The translations under genes were made by a program, and so were the position numbers. Below, piece by piece: positions 15,949 through 23,081 of a stretch of 64,000 bases of DNA. The notes beneath the pieces were generated by a model. It did no database searches, was not told the origin of the DNA, and saw nothing but the letters and a program-made list of their open reading frames with translations. Every line of letters begins with the position of its first letter. Position 1 is the stretch's first letter. The DNA is from Brumimicrobium sp965659845 (GTDB taxonomy: Bacteria > Bacteroidota > Bacteroidia > Flavobacteriales_D > Crocinitomicaceae), in contig CBFHXS010000001.1 of NCBI GenBank assembly GCA_965659845.1, positions 1 through 64,000 of the forward strand, in the 5' to 3' direction.

Positions 15949-18147
15949 ATGGCATTAATTGGAAAAATACGTGAGAAGTCTTGGCTATTGGTAGCCGTAA
16001 TCGGGATTGCAATGCTCGCATTCATTCTTGGAGATTTTGACTTTTTTCAGGATGGACCTCGAGAAGATACTTACGGGATAGGTACTGTTGAGGGTGAGAA
16101 AGTTAGCGAACAAGAGTACGAACAGTTACTTAATAATGCGCGACAAAACATCTTTCAATCTAAGCAACAACAGAATCCTGGACAGCAGGCTGAATTCACT
16201 GAGCAAGATGAAAAAAGTGCTCGTCGTCAGGCATGGCAAGCAGTCGTTGCGGGCATGCTTGTAGATGAAGAATTAGAAAAAATCGGTTTAATCGTTGATG
16301 AATTTGAGCTTGAGAATGTTCTCTATGGTCAAAATGGGTACGATCCTTCTCAGTTTTCTACTCAGTTTAAAGACTCTGTAACAGGAGAGTTCGCCCCAGA
16401 TCAGTTGCGTCAAGCAATGAATCAATTAGAAGAGTCTAGTGAGCGCGAACAGATTGAAAGATACAAAAGCATCTTGGACTACGTTCGAGAGCTTAGAATT
16501 TCGGAAAAGTATTCTGCTTTATTAGCTGCAGGAGTTCACTCCACAACTTTAGAGGGTAAAAATGAATACGAGTCTAAGAAAACAGTAAAAAATGTAGCTT
16601 ACATCTATCAAAATTTTACTAAAGTTCCTCAAGATGCTATTGGAGAAATAACTGAAGAAGAGATGAAATCTTTCTTCGAAGAGCATAAAAATGATGAAGA
16701 ATATAAGCAAAAGGCTTCTCGTAAAGTTTCTTACTTCGCAATCCCTGTGTCTCCGGGCAAAGCAGATTCATCACGAGTAATGGATCTTCTTCAAGGAGCT
16801 AAGGCTAAATTCAAGGATGTTAAAAACGATTCACTTTTTGTTCTTCGTTATAGTGACGTTAAAGAGTTTAGCAGTGATTCAACGGCTATGGCGAGACCTG
16901 CAGGACCAGGAGTTCAAGGTCAGACTTACCCTATGTCTGTAGCCGATGAAATAGAAGCTGCTCAACCAGGTGATGTAGTCGGGCCATATATTTCTAGGAA
17001 TGGGATGAAGATTTCTAAGGTTTTACGTTTCGCTCAAGAAAACACAGCAACTGTACGTCACATTCTTTTGAAGGCCTCTGGAGATGACGAAATGGAAAAA
17101 GCAAAGAAACAGGCGGATAGCATAATTCGAGTTATTCGATCAAAAAACAACTTTGAAGAAATGGTCACTGAGTTTAGTGAAGACCCGGGGTCGGTGAATA
17201 ACGGTGGAAAATATGAGAATTTCACTGAAGGAAAAATGGTTCCTGCATTTAATGATTTCTCTTTTGAAAAGCCTATTGGAACACTTGGAAAGGTTGAAAC
17301 AAACTTTGGAGTGCACATTATTGAGGTACTTGGTAGAGAAGCAACTAAGCGACCAGTTTTAGCAAACATCGTTAAGAATGTTGAGCCCTCAAAATCAACT
17401 ATCGATGATGTTAAGTCAATCGCTTCTGATTTCATCTATCAATTGGACGACAAGATATCAGATAAGTCTATCGAAGAAAAAAGAACCATTTTTGACACTT
17501 TTGCCGTTGAAAACGGATATACAATAAGATCACTCTCACTTCAAGATGATAATCCACAAGTTAATGGGTTTGGAGATCTTGCAGAAGGAGACTTACTTCG
17601 ATTAGCATATCAAGAAAATAGTAAAGAGGGAGCATTAAGTTCTGCTCCAATAAGAGATGATAGAAGAATCATTATTGCAATGTTATCTGACATTATAGAG
17701 GAAGGGGTTCCTGAATTCGAAGCAGTTAAAGCAAAAATAAGATCGTCTGTTCGTAAGGAGAAGCAAGCGCAATATTTAATGGAGCAAATGGCTGGTAGAG
17801 ACGATCTAGAGGCTTTAGCTAAAGAAATGAATGCCCAATATGAAACTGAAGGATTAACTTTTTCTGCAAGCAATGTTGCTGTAGGAAGAGAGCCTCAAAT
17901 AATAGGTACGGCATTCTCTGGTTTAATTGACGGTCAAAAATCTGTTCCCGTTAAAGGAAGTAGTGGAGTTTTTGTACTGCGTGTTGAAAGCACTCAACCT
18001 GCGGAAGAAACAACAGACTTCTCGACTGAAATTACTCAGATCGAATCACAAAGAGAAACGACGGTTCAACAGCGTTACCGTTCGGCACTATTGAATGCTG
18101 CTGATGTAATTGACAACCGAAAATTAAGAAGCTTCGGAATACGATAG
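15949..18147 (+). CDS. PpiD-like periplasmic peptidyl-prolyl isomerase
   Basis: A 732-residue SurA/PpiD-type foldase anchored by one N-terminal membrane span (about 12-30, LLVAVIGIAMLAFILGDF). A SurA_N-like helical chaperone region follows, then a parvulin domain at about 365-460 starting TVRHILLKASGD and containing FSEDPGSVNNGGKYENF and GVHIIEVLGRE; the remainder is a C-terminal chaperone domain. PpiD-like proteins help outer-membrane and secreted proteins fold after Sec export, which fits a genome with SprA and many barrels. The length exceeds E. coli PpiD (623), as is usual in Bacteroidota. A strong terminator follows at 18168-18202. Confidence 0.9.
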   Translation: MALIGKIREKSWLLVAVIGIAMLAFILGDFDFFQDGPREDTYGIGTVEGEKVSEQEYEQLLNNARQNIFQSKQQQNPGQQAEFTEQDEKSARRQAWQAVVAGMLVDEELEKIGLIVDEFELENVLYGQNGYDPSQFSTQFKDSVTGEFAPDQLRQAMNQLEESSEREQIERYKSILDYVRELRISEKYSALLAAGVHSTTLEGKNEYESKKTVKNVAYIYQNFTKVPQDAIGEITEEEMKSFFEEHKNDEEYKQKASRKVSYFAIPVSPGKADSSRVMDLLQGAKAKFKDVKNDSLFVLRYSDVKEFSSDSTAMARPAGPGVQGQTYPMSVADEIEAAQPGDVVGPYISRNGMKISKVLRFAQENTATVRHILLKASGDDEMEKAKKQADSIIRVIRSKNNFEEMVTEFSEDPGSVNNGGKYENFTEGKMVPAFNDFSFEKPIGTLGKVETNFGVHIIEVLGREATKRPVLANIVKNVEPSKSTIDDVKSIASDFIYQLDDKISDKSIEEKRTIFDTFAVENGYTIRSLSLQDDNPQVNGFGDLAEGDLLRLAYQENSKEGALSSAPIRDDRRIIIAMLSDIIEEGVPEFEAVKAKIRSSVRKEKQAQYLMEQMAGRDDLEALAKEMNAQYETEGLTFSASNVAVGREPQIIGTAFSGLIDGQKSVPVKGSSGVFVLRVESTQPAEETTDFSTEITQIESQRETTVQQRYRSALLNAADVIDNRKLRSFGIR

Positions 18148-18167
18148 AGAGAAATAAAACTATATAG

Positions 18168-18202
18168 ACACCCACGGCAATTCGCTTGTGGGTGTTTTTT
18201 TT
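18168..18202 (+). terminator. Intrinsic terminator after the PpiD-like gene
   Basis: ACACCCAC (18168-18175) pairs perfectly with GTGGGTGT (18188-18195), 12-nt loop, followed by a run of Ts to 18202. It lies 21 bp past the stop codon. Confidence 0.9.
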
Positions 18203-18289
18203 GTCAATAAAACGTCCCTTGCTTTGCAATATTTACTGATTAACATTACATTTGCTCCCGCTAAAAGCGTTTTATTCGCTTAAGCAACC

Positions 18290-18363
18290 GGTCCTATAAC
18301 TCAGTTGGTTAGAGTATCTGACTCATAATCAGAAAGTCCCTGGTTCGAGCCCAGGTGGGACCA
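18290..18363 (+). tRNA. tRNA with CAT anticodon (Met elongator, or Ile2)
   Basis: A complete 74-nt cloverleaf: acceptor GGTCCTA/TGGGACC, D-stem ACTC/GAGT, anticodon stem TCTGA/TCAGA with loop CTCATAA (anticodon CAT), T-arm CCTGG-TTCGAGC-CCAGG, discriminator A. The CCA end is not encoded (next bases CAA). It is not the initiator, because it lacks the three GC pairs of the anticodon stem. C4-G69 and C5-G68 pairs occur, which TilS uses to recognise tRNA-Ile2 (lysidine), so elongator Met versus Ile2 stays open. The D-stem 10-25 pair is A-T instead of the usual G-C. Confidence 0.95.
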
Positions 18364-18367
18364 CAAG

Positions 18368-18406
18368 AAAAAAGCCAGCAATCATAAATAATTGCTGGCT
18401 TTTTTT
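18368..18406. terminator. Terminator after the tRNA gene
   Basis: GCCAGCAAT (18374-18382) pairs perfectly with ATTGCTGGC (18391-18399), 8-nt loop, flanked by A6 upstream and T7 downstream. It can work in both directions; its position 10 nt after the tRNA suggests it terminates the tRNA transcript. Confidence 0.9.
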
Positions 18407-18659
18407 ATTCCAGCATGAATGAAGTTTTGACAGCTTTGCTGAGCTCCACTGCGCGACCTGACTCATCAACAATACTAGTTTGCATTCCCAAAACAGCATA
18501 AGAAGATACGCTATATATTCATTAGACCTTCACTTTTGCAAAAACATCAACCCTCTCTTTACTTTCTCCACTCCGATGCCTGCGTGTATGTCATTACTAT
18601 GAACGACAAGCTCTCTGAATACGTTTTATCAGCTCAACGTAATGGGCACTAATACGAAC
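18407..18659. other. Intergenic interval without recognisable content
   Basis: About 250 bases between the tRNA terminator and the terminator of the next leftward gene. One plus-strand frame stays open from about 18479 to 18652 (57 codons, no early start), but its translation matches nothing I recognise. No repeat, attachment-site duplicate of the tRNA end or RNA fold stands out. Confidence 0.5.
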
Positions 18660-18691
18660 AAAAAAAGGGCAACCTGAATTACAGATTGCCC
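18660..18691 (-). terminator. Intrinsic terminator of the 18719-19141 gene
   Basis: On the minus strand GGGCAA...TTGCCC (18691-18686 with 18672-18667, with a further short inner pairing) is followed by seven Us (18666-18660). It lies 28 bp past the stop of the leftward gene. Confidence 0.85.
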
Positions 18692-18718
18692 AATACTATG
18701 AGTGAAAATTAAACTGCT

Positions 18719-19141
18719 TTATTTAACTAAGTAAATATAGCTGTTTTCTAAATCAATATTAACATGCTCAGGAAATTCACCGTGAACTACTAGAAGGTTA
18801 TTATGATGATGAAGCTGACTTTCCATCTTTCCTTTTTGTAACAATATTACTGTAGAGTTTCCATGATTGTCCATCTTATCCAGGATCATTTCACCGTTGA
18901 AATCACACTGCCAATGTGTTTCAGCTACATTCTTGTTATATGATATCTCTACGGTTGGAACTGCGTAGAAGTTCTTAGGGTTGAATTGACCAAAGTCAAA
19001 AACAAGTCTTAAGAAACCTCCATCAACTTTAATGTTATCACTTTTGATACCTAAATCCTTGAAAGATACCTTTCCTTTGTTTTCCTCGGAAATAGTTACT
19101 TTAACTTCTCCCTCTGTCGCCTGTATAGTTTGATCTGTCAT
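18719..19141 (-). CDS. Small cytosolic beta-rich orphan protein
   Basis: A 140-residue protein I do not recognise. It has no signal peptide or membrane segment, is hydrophilic and appears beta-rich with alternating hydrophobic residues (GGFLRLVFDFGQF near 42; NSYIYLVK at the C-terminus). A HHHNN stretch occurs near 112. It is a single-gene unit with both an exact -7 box 16 bp upstream and a strong terminator downstream, which argues that it is genuinely expressed. No domain or pathway can be assigned. Confidence 0.65.
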   Translation of the reverse strand: MTDQTIQATEGEVKVTISEENKGKVSFKDLGIKSDNIKVDGGFLRLVFDFGQFNPKNFYAVPTVEISYNKNVAETHWQCDFNGEMILDKMDNHGNSTVILLQKGKMESQLHHHNNLLVVHGEFPEHVNIDLENSYIYLVK

Positions 19142-19157
19142 TATTTATTCTTTGCAA

Positions 19158-19165
19158 CAAATCTA
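19158..19165 (-). promoter_or_regulatory. Bacteroidota -7 box for the 18719-19141 gene
   Basis: Reads TAGATTTG on the minus strand (exact TAnnTTTG), 16 bp before the ATG. Confidence 0.5.
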
Positions 19166-19247
19166 GGGACTTCCCATCGCATAAAACATGACATTCATCA
19201 TTTGTCTAACAGTTAAATGTCATAAAAGAATAATTAGACCTCGGTAC

Positions 19248-19760
19248 TTACTTTTTCCTATACTTCTTTAGCTCACCGTATTGATCTACAAAGGGCAAGT
19301 AACCCTCAACTTTTGGTGTACCATTCCTTCCTCCACTTTGAATCGATTTAGTAGAAGATGTTGTTCTAAAAGTTATACACTTTTTTTGAAGTGTATAGCT
19401 AACTTGTATTGCCTTGTCCTGAACTTTAAAAGCACTAATCATTCGGTCATTAAACAAGGTCAAAGGCAAAACTATTCCATTTTTTTCATCCATAACGAAT
19501 TGATTCTCCTTATCGTGAATTAGTTCATAGTTTCTTTCTTGTCTTGTTGTATCCTTGCCATAAATTATATCAAAGGTATGAGATGAATCGGACTTTGTTT
19601 TGATATGCAACTCCATATACACCTCGCTTACCTCTCCCTTGTAATTCGTTATTTCAAGCTGCCCTTTGTAGTCCCCAAGCCACTCTTCTGGTAACTGAGC
19701 CATGCTGCTGAAAACGAAAAGTAAGCTACTCAAAACGCTACACACCTTCAATTTAATCAT
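19248..19760 (-). CDS. Secreted hypothetical protein, lipocalin-like size
   Basis: A 170-residue protein with a signal peptide ending SMAQ (about 21). The mature part begins LPEEWLGDYKGQLEI and continues as alternating beta strands, a pattern common in small periplasmic beta-barrel (lipocalin-like) proteins of Bacteroidota. The C-terminus is basic (KKYRKK) and is not a T9SS sorting domain. Its promoter shows both an exact -7 box and an ATTG 18 bp further upstream. Function unknown. Confidence 0.65.
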   Translation of the reverse strand: MIKLKVCSVLSSLLFVFSSMAQLPEEWLGDYKGQLEITNYKGEVSEVYMELHIKTKSDSSHTFDIIYGKDTTRQERNYELIHDKENQFVMDEKNGIVLPLTLFNDRMISAFKVQDKAIQVSYTLQKKCITFRTTSSTKSIQSGGRNGTPKVEGYLPFVDQYGELKKYRKK

Positions 19761-19779
19761 ATCACATATTTAGTATAAG

Positions 19780-19809
19780 CAAATATAAACAACTGAACTT
19801 GATTTCAAT
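19780..19809 (-). promoter_or_regulatory. Promoter of the 19248-19760 gene
   Basis: On the minus strand TATATTTG (19787-19780, exact -7 box) lies 18 bp downstream of ATTG (19809-19806), close to the TTTG -33 element. The box is 19 bp before the ATG. Confidence 0.5.
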
Positions 19810-19909
19810 TACTATACTGATAAACAGGTCACTTATTAAAGCCATAATTGATTAAGGTTCAAGGTCTATATAGAAACAATACAAATGCAAATATCCCAGT
19901 CCAATTCAG

Positions 19910-19917
19910 TATATTTG
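19910..19917 (+). promoter_or_regulatory. Bacteroidota -7 box for the RidA-led operon
   Basis: TATATTTG, an exact TAnnTTTG match 22 bp before the ATG at 19940. No clear -33 element. Confidence 0.5.
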
Positions 19918-19939
19918 CGAACGAAAAACTATATGCACT

Positions 19940-20377
19940 ATGGCAGAAGAAGGAAAGTTTAGCACAAATAAGGCTCCAAAGCCAGTAGGTCTTTATCCGC
20001 ATGCACGGAGAGCAGGAAACCTATTGTTTTTATCAGGTGTTGGACCAAGAACAGCTGGATCAGACGAAACAGACTCTCATGTTCCTGGTTTAAAATTAGA
20101 TAAAAACGGAAATTTTCTCGAGTTTGACTTTGCTGCTCAATGTCGTTCTGTTTTTGATAATGTAAGAGCAATATTGGAAGAGTCTGGATCTAGTTGGGAT
20201 AACCTCATCGACGTTCAGGTGTTTCTTGTAAATATGAAGCGTGACTTTCAAACTTACAATAAAATATACGCAGAGTATTTTAAAGACAACCAGCCTTGCA
20301 GAACAACGATAGAAATATCGTCACTACCTACTCCTATTGCAATAGAGTTAAAATGTATAGCAACAATTGAAGATTAA
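19940..20377 (+). CDS. RidA-family deaminase, 2-aminomuconate deaminase-like
   Basis: A 145-residue YjgF/YER057c/UK114 family enzyme. The N-terminal PVGLYPHARRAGNLLFLSG resembles 2-aminomuconate deaminase (AmnD type) more than archetypal RidA, with its PHxxRAG(D/N)xLFxSG pattern and VFLVNMKRDFQTYNKIYAEYF in the middle; the catalytic Arg sits in the C-terminal CRTTIEI segment. AmnD-type enzymes act late in the kynurenine branch of tryptophan breakdown. The tryptophan dioxygenase at 12088 may share that pathway, but no other pathway gene is visible here. It heads a tight four-gene operon (gaps of 3 and 1 bp, then an overlap). Confidence 0.8.
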   Translation: MAEEGKFSTNKAPKPVGLYPHARRAGNLLFLSGVGPRTAGSDETDSHVPGLKLDKNGNFLEFDFAAQCRSVFDNVRAILEESGSSWDNLIDVQVFLVNMKRDFQTYNKIYAEYFKDNQPCRTTIEISSLPTPIAIELKCIATIED

Positions 20378-20380
20378 GTT

Positions 20381-20965
20381 ATGATCGGTTTTATTATTAG
20401 AGTTATTTTAGGAATTGCAGCCGTTGGATTCAACGTTTACCTTTTCTATGTCGGTTCCTGGGGATGGGGAATCACGTTTATTTTGGTTACTTCTTTGATT
20501 ATTTTGAGTTTCTTCCGAAATGAAAATGTTATAATGGCATTGTATAACATGCGCATGGGTAAACAAGAGAAAGCATGGAAGGCATTAAATAGAATTAAAG
20601 CACCAAACTTACTACCCAAAAAACAACATGCATATGTACTTTACTTACGCGGTATGCTGGGGCTACAGCAAGACTTAGGTTTTCCAAAATGTGAGCAGCT
20701 TATCAGAAAAGCCCTGAACATGGGGCTTAGGACGGATCAAGATACAGCGGTTGCAAAAATGCAACTTGCTGGGATTTGCATGCAAACAGGAAGAAAAAAT
20801 GAAGCTAAAACGTTGCTGAGTGAATCAAAAAAACTTGATAAAAACAACATGCTTAAGGAACAACTTGACATGATGAAAAAGCAAATGGGAATGGTCGCTT
20901 CTAGAAACCAAATGCGTATGGCACAGATGCACAAAGGGCGTAAAAAAACTCCTAAACGAAGATAA
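20381..20965 (+). CDS. Membrane protein with two N-terminal spans and a TPR region
   Basis: A 194-residue protein with two hydrophobic segments (about 3-24 and 28-45) followed by a helical TPR-like domain (about 50-165) and a strongly basic, Met-rich tail (about 165-194, ending KGRKKTPKRR). The TPR part most likely faces the cytoplasm, as the basic tail would favour. It starts 3 bp after the RidA-type gene and ends 1 bp before the msrC ATG, so it is part of the operon. I do not know its function; a scaffold role is possible. Confidence 0.7.
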   Translation: MIGFIIRVILGIAAVGFNVYLFYVGSWGWGITFILVTSLIILSFFRNENVIMALYNMRMGKQEKAWKALNRIKAPNLLPKKQHAYVLYLRGMLGLQQDLGFPKCEQLIRKALNMGLRTDQDTAVAKMQLAGICMQTGRKNEAKTLLSESKKLDKNNMLKEQLDMMKKQMGMVASRNQMRMAQMHKGRKKTPKRR

Positions 20966-20966
20966 A

Positions 20967-21452
20967 ATGGCAGAAGCGCTTCACCTCGACAAGTCAACTA
21001 AAGAGAAAAATTATTTTTCTTTAATTCCACAAATAAAGGCACTGTGCGAAGGTGAATCTAATTCAATTGCAAATCAATCAAACATCATTGCTGCTCTGAA
21101 AGAAGCTTTCAATTTTTTTTGGATAGGTTTTTATTGGGTAGACACGGATGATCAACTTGTATTAGGTACGTTTCAAGGCCCTATTGCTTGTACAAGAATC
21201 AATATTGGCAAGGGAGTGTGTGGAACTTCATGGAAAGAAAATCGCACCATTATAGTCGATGATGTAGAAAAGTTTCCCGGTCATATTGCCTGCAGTTCAG
21301 CTTCTAAATCTGAAATTGTTGTACCCATCCTTAAAAATAAAGAAGTCATTGGTGTACTAGATGTGGATAGCGATCGTTTATCAACTTTTGATGACATAGA
21401 TAATCAATACTTGAATGAACTTTGCTCATGGATCGGCCAACATATTATATAA
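20967..21452 (+). CDS. msrC: Free methionine-R-sulfoxide reductase (GAF domain)
   Basis: A 161-residue single GAF-domain enzyme (fRMsr) that reduces free L-methionine-R-sulfoxide using Cys residues. The family signatures are intact: GPIACTRINIGKGVCG (about 71-86) with two of the redox Cys, and FPGHIACSSASKSEIVVP (about 105-122) with the third; VLDVDSDR closes the domain. Length matches the family (~155-165). It is third in the RidA-TPR-msrC operon and its 3' end overlaps the start of the lipoprotein gene by about 25 bp. Role: repair of oxidised free methionine in the cytoplasm. Confidence 0.93.
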   Translation: MAEALHLDKSTKEKNYFSLIPQIKALCEGESNSIANQSNIIAALKEAFNFFWIGFYWVDTDDQLVLGTFQGPIACTRINIGKGVCGTSWKENRTIIVDDVEKFPGHIACSSASKSEIVVPILKNKEVIGVLDVDSDRLSTFDDIDNQYLNELCSWIGQHII

Positions 21453-23023
21453 TCATTCTTCTTAGCTTCTTCTTGTCCTCTTGTGGTCAGGTTGGGACTA
21501 TCACTGGTGGTCAGGTTGATGTCTCAGCGCCTAAACCCCTTCTTTCACAAGTTGAACCCCCAGTAGCTAGTATCAATGTATCTCCCAACAAAATAATCAT
21601 CCCTTTCGATGAGTTTATAGCGTTAAACAAGCCTGCTCAAAACATAGCCGTTACACCTAAAGACGTGAGCCTTGACTACAGTATTTCAGGAAAATCACTC
21701 ATTTTAGAGAGAAAGGAGGGACAATGGAAAAAAAATACAACGTACTCTATTTCTCTAAACAGAGCAGTAAAAGATATTACTGAAAGTAATGACTCAATTA
21801 TGCTCTATGTGTTCTCTACAGGTTCATTTATAGACTCCCTATCTTGCTCTTTTTACGTTTTCGACGCATACAGTAGAAAAAGCTTGAGTGACATTGAGGT
21901 TGGCTTATTTGTGAGTCCGTTACAAGACGATACTTCTGATGTCAGACCACGATACATAAGTACAACGAATAAAAATGGAAAAGCGAGTTTCGAGTATCTT
22001 AAAGACAGTAATTATTACGCTTATGCATTTAATGATGAAAACAAGAATAGTCGACTAGATCCCAACGAGAGCAGAGGAAGACTAAACCTTTCTTTTCAGC
22101 CAATTACTTTAGATAGTGTATTAGACACGATATATTTAATGCCCCCTGTAATCGATGACATACGTGTTTTATCAAACGAATTCCTCTCTCCAGGCATCTG
22201 GTCTATTGGTTTTAACAAGTCTATTAGTGAATCTCACTCTATTCAATATTTAGGAGATAACTTGCTGAGTTATAATTGGAATGACCAAAGAGATTCATTA
22301 ACGTTTTACCTAAGTAACAAGCTTTCGGGTAATGGCTCGTTCATTTTAAAAGCAAGGACTTCAGATACAATTACTAAAAGATTTTTCTTTAAAGAAGAGC
22401 CAGAACTCAAGTTTTCCCATAACCTCAGAAGAAATAAGCTGCTATTCGGTGACACACTTACACTTACCTTTAACGATGTAATAGAGAAGATAGATACTGC
22501 GAACGTAGAGTGTTTGATGTCAATTGATTCAACACAAACAAAATTCTATCCATCCTTCAAAATAGTTGATGCAAATATGTTAAAGGTATACGGTTTCGAT
22601 AGAAGCAACTCAAACCAAGTAAACTTATCCTTTCTACCCAATTCTATTAGATGCCATAACTTATCACATAAAGACACGATCAGCCTCGGTGGTAAGATTG
22701 GCCTTAAAAAGGATTTAGGCTCATTAATCGTTGAATTAGACACCGCAGTAGTAAACAGTGTATTAATAATTAGTAACGAAAAAGGCCAAGAAATCGCTAG
22801 GAAGGCTTTAGTAGAAAACAAAGAGGTAGTCTTTAAAAATCTAACTCCTGGGAAATATACATACTCCCTACTGTTAGACGAAAACAACAATGGCCAGTGG
22901 GATACTGGAAACATCTTTTCTGGAGTAGAACCAGAGAAAATACTCTGGTTTAAAAAGTCCTCAAGAGTACGTGCCAATTGGGATGTAAAGTCCTCACTAG
23001 ATATTAGTTCAAAGTTAAATTAG
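21428..23023 (+). CDS. Ig-like (SbsA-type) domain lipoprotein
   Basis: A 531-residue lipoprotein (lipobox FLSSC, Cys18 from the ATG at 21428). Right after the Cys comes GQVGTITGGQVDVSAPKPL, the usual opening of Bacteroidota lipoproteins with a bacterial Ig-like (SbsA) domain, followed by IIPFDEFIALN typical of that domain (about 30-125). The rest is beta-sandwich material and contains a second DENNNGQWDTG-type calcium-binding stretch near 485. Outer-membrane surface location is likely. The ATG lies inside the end of msrC, so translation is coupled. Function unknown; members often sit in envelope operons. Confidence 0.8.
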   Translation: MDRPTYYIIILLSFFLSSCGQVGTITGGQVDVSAPKPLLSQVEPPVASINVSPNKIIIPFDEFIALNKPAQNIAVTPKDVSLDYSISGKSLILERKEGQWKKNTTYSISLNRAVKDITESNDSIMLYVFSTGSFIDSLSCSFYVFDAYSRKSLSDIEVGLFVSPLQDDTSDVRPRYISTTNKNGKASFEYLKDSNYYAYAFNDENKNSRLDPNESRGRLNLSFQPITLDSVLDTIYLMPPVIDDIRVLSNEFLSPGIWSIGFNKSISESHSIQYLGDNLLSYNWNDQRDSLTFYLSNKLSGNGSFILKARTSDTITKRFFFKEEPELKFSHNLRRNKLLFGDTLTLTFNDVIEKIDTANVECLMSIDSTQTKFYPSFKIVDANMLKVYGFDRSNSNQVNLSFLPNSIRCHNLSHKDTISLGGKIGLKKDLGSLIVELDTAVVNSVLIISNEKGQEIARKALVENKEVVFKNLTPGKYTYSLLLDENNNGQWDTGNIFSGVEPEKILWFKKSSRVRANWDVKSSLDISSKLN

Positions 23024-23081
23024 TTCAATTTTGAAATACCAAAAAATACCGCTAATTTGCTGTATCATAATAATCTGACCT

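Noticed and set aside
18290..18363. tRNA as initiator fMet.
   Set aside because: It lacks the three consecutive G-C pairs at the anticodon stem and starts with a normal G1-C72 pair.
18479..18652. 57-codon open frame downstream of the tRNA, considered as an integrase or nuclease fragment.
   Set aside because: No start codon near its 5' end, no recognisable motif, and no duplicated tRNA end that would mark an integrated element.
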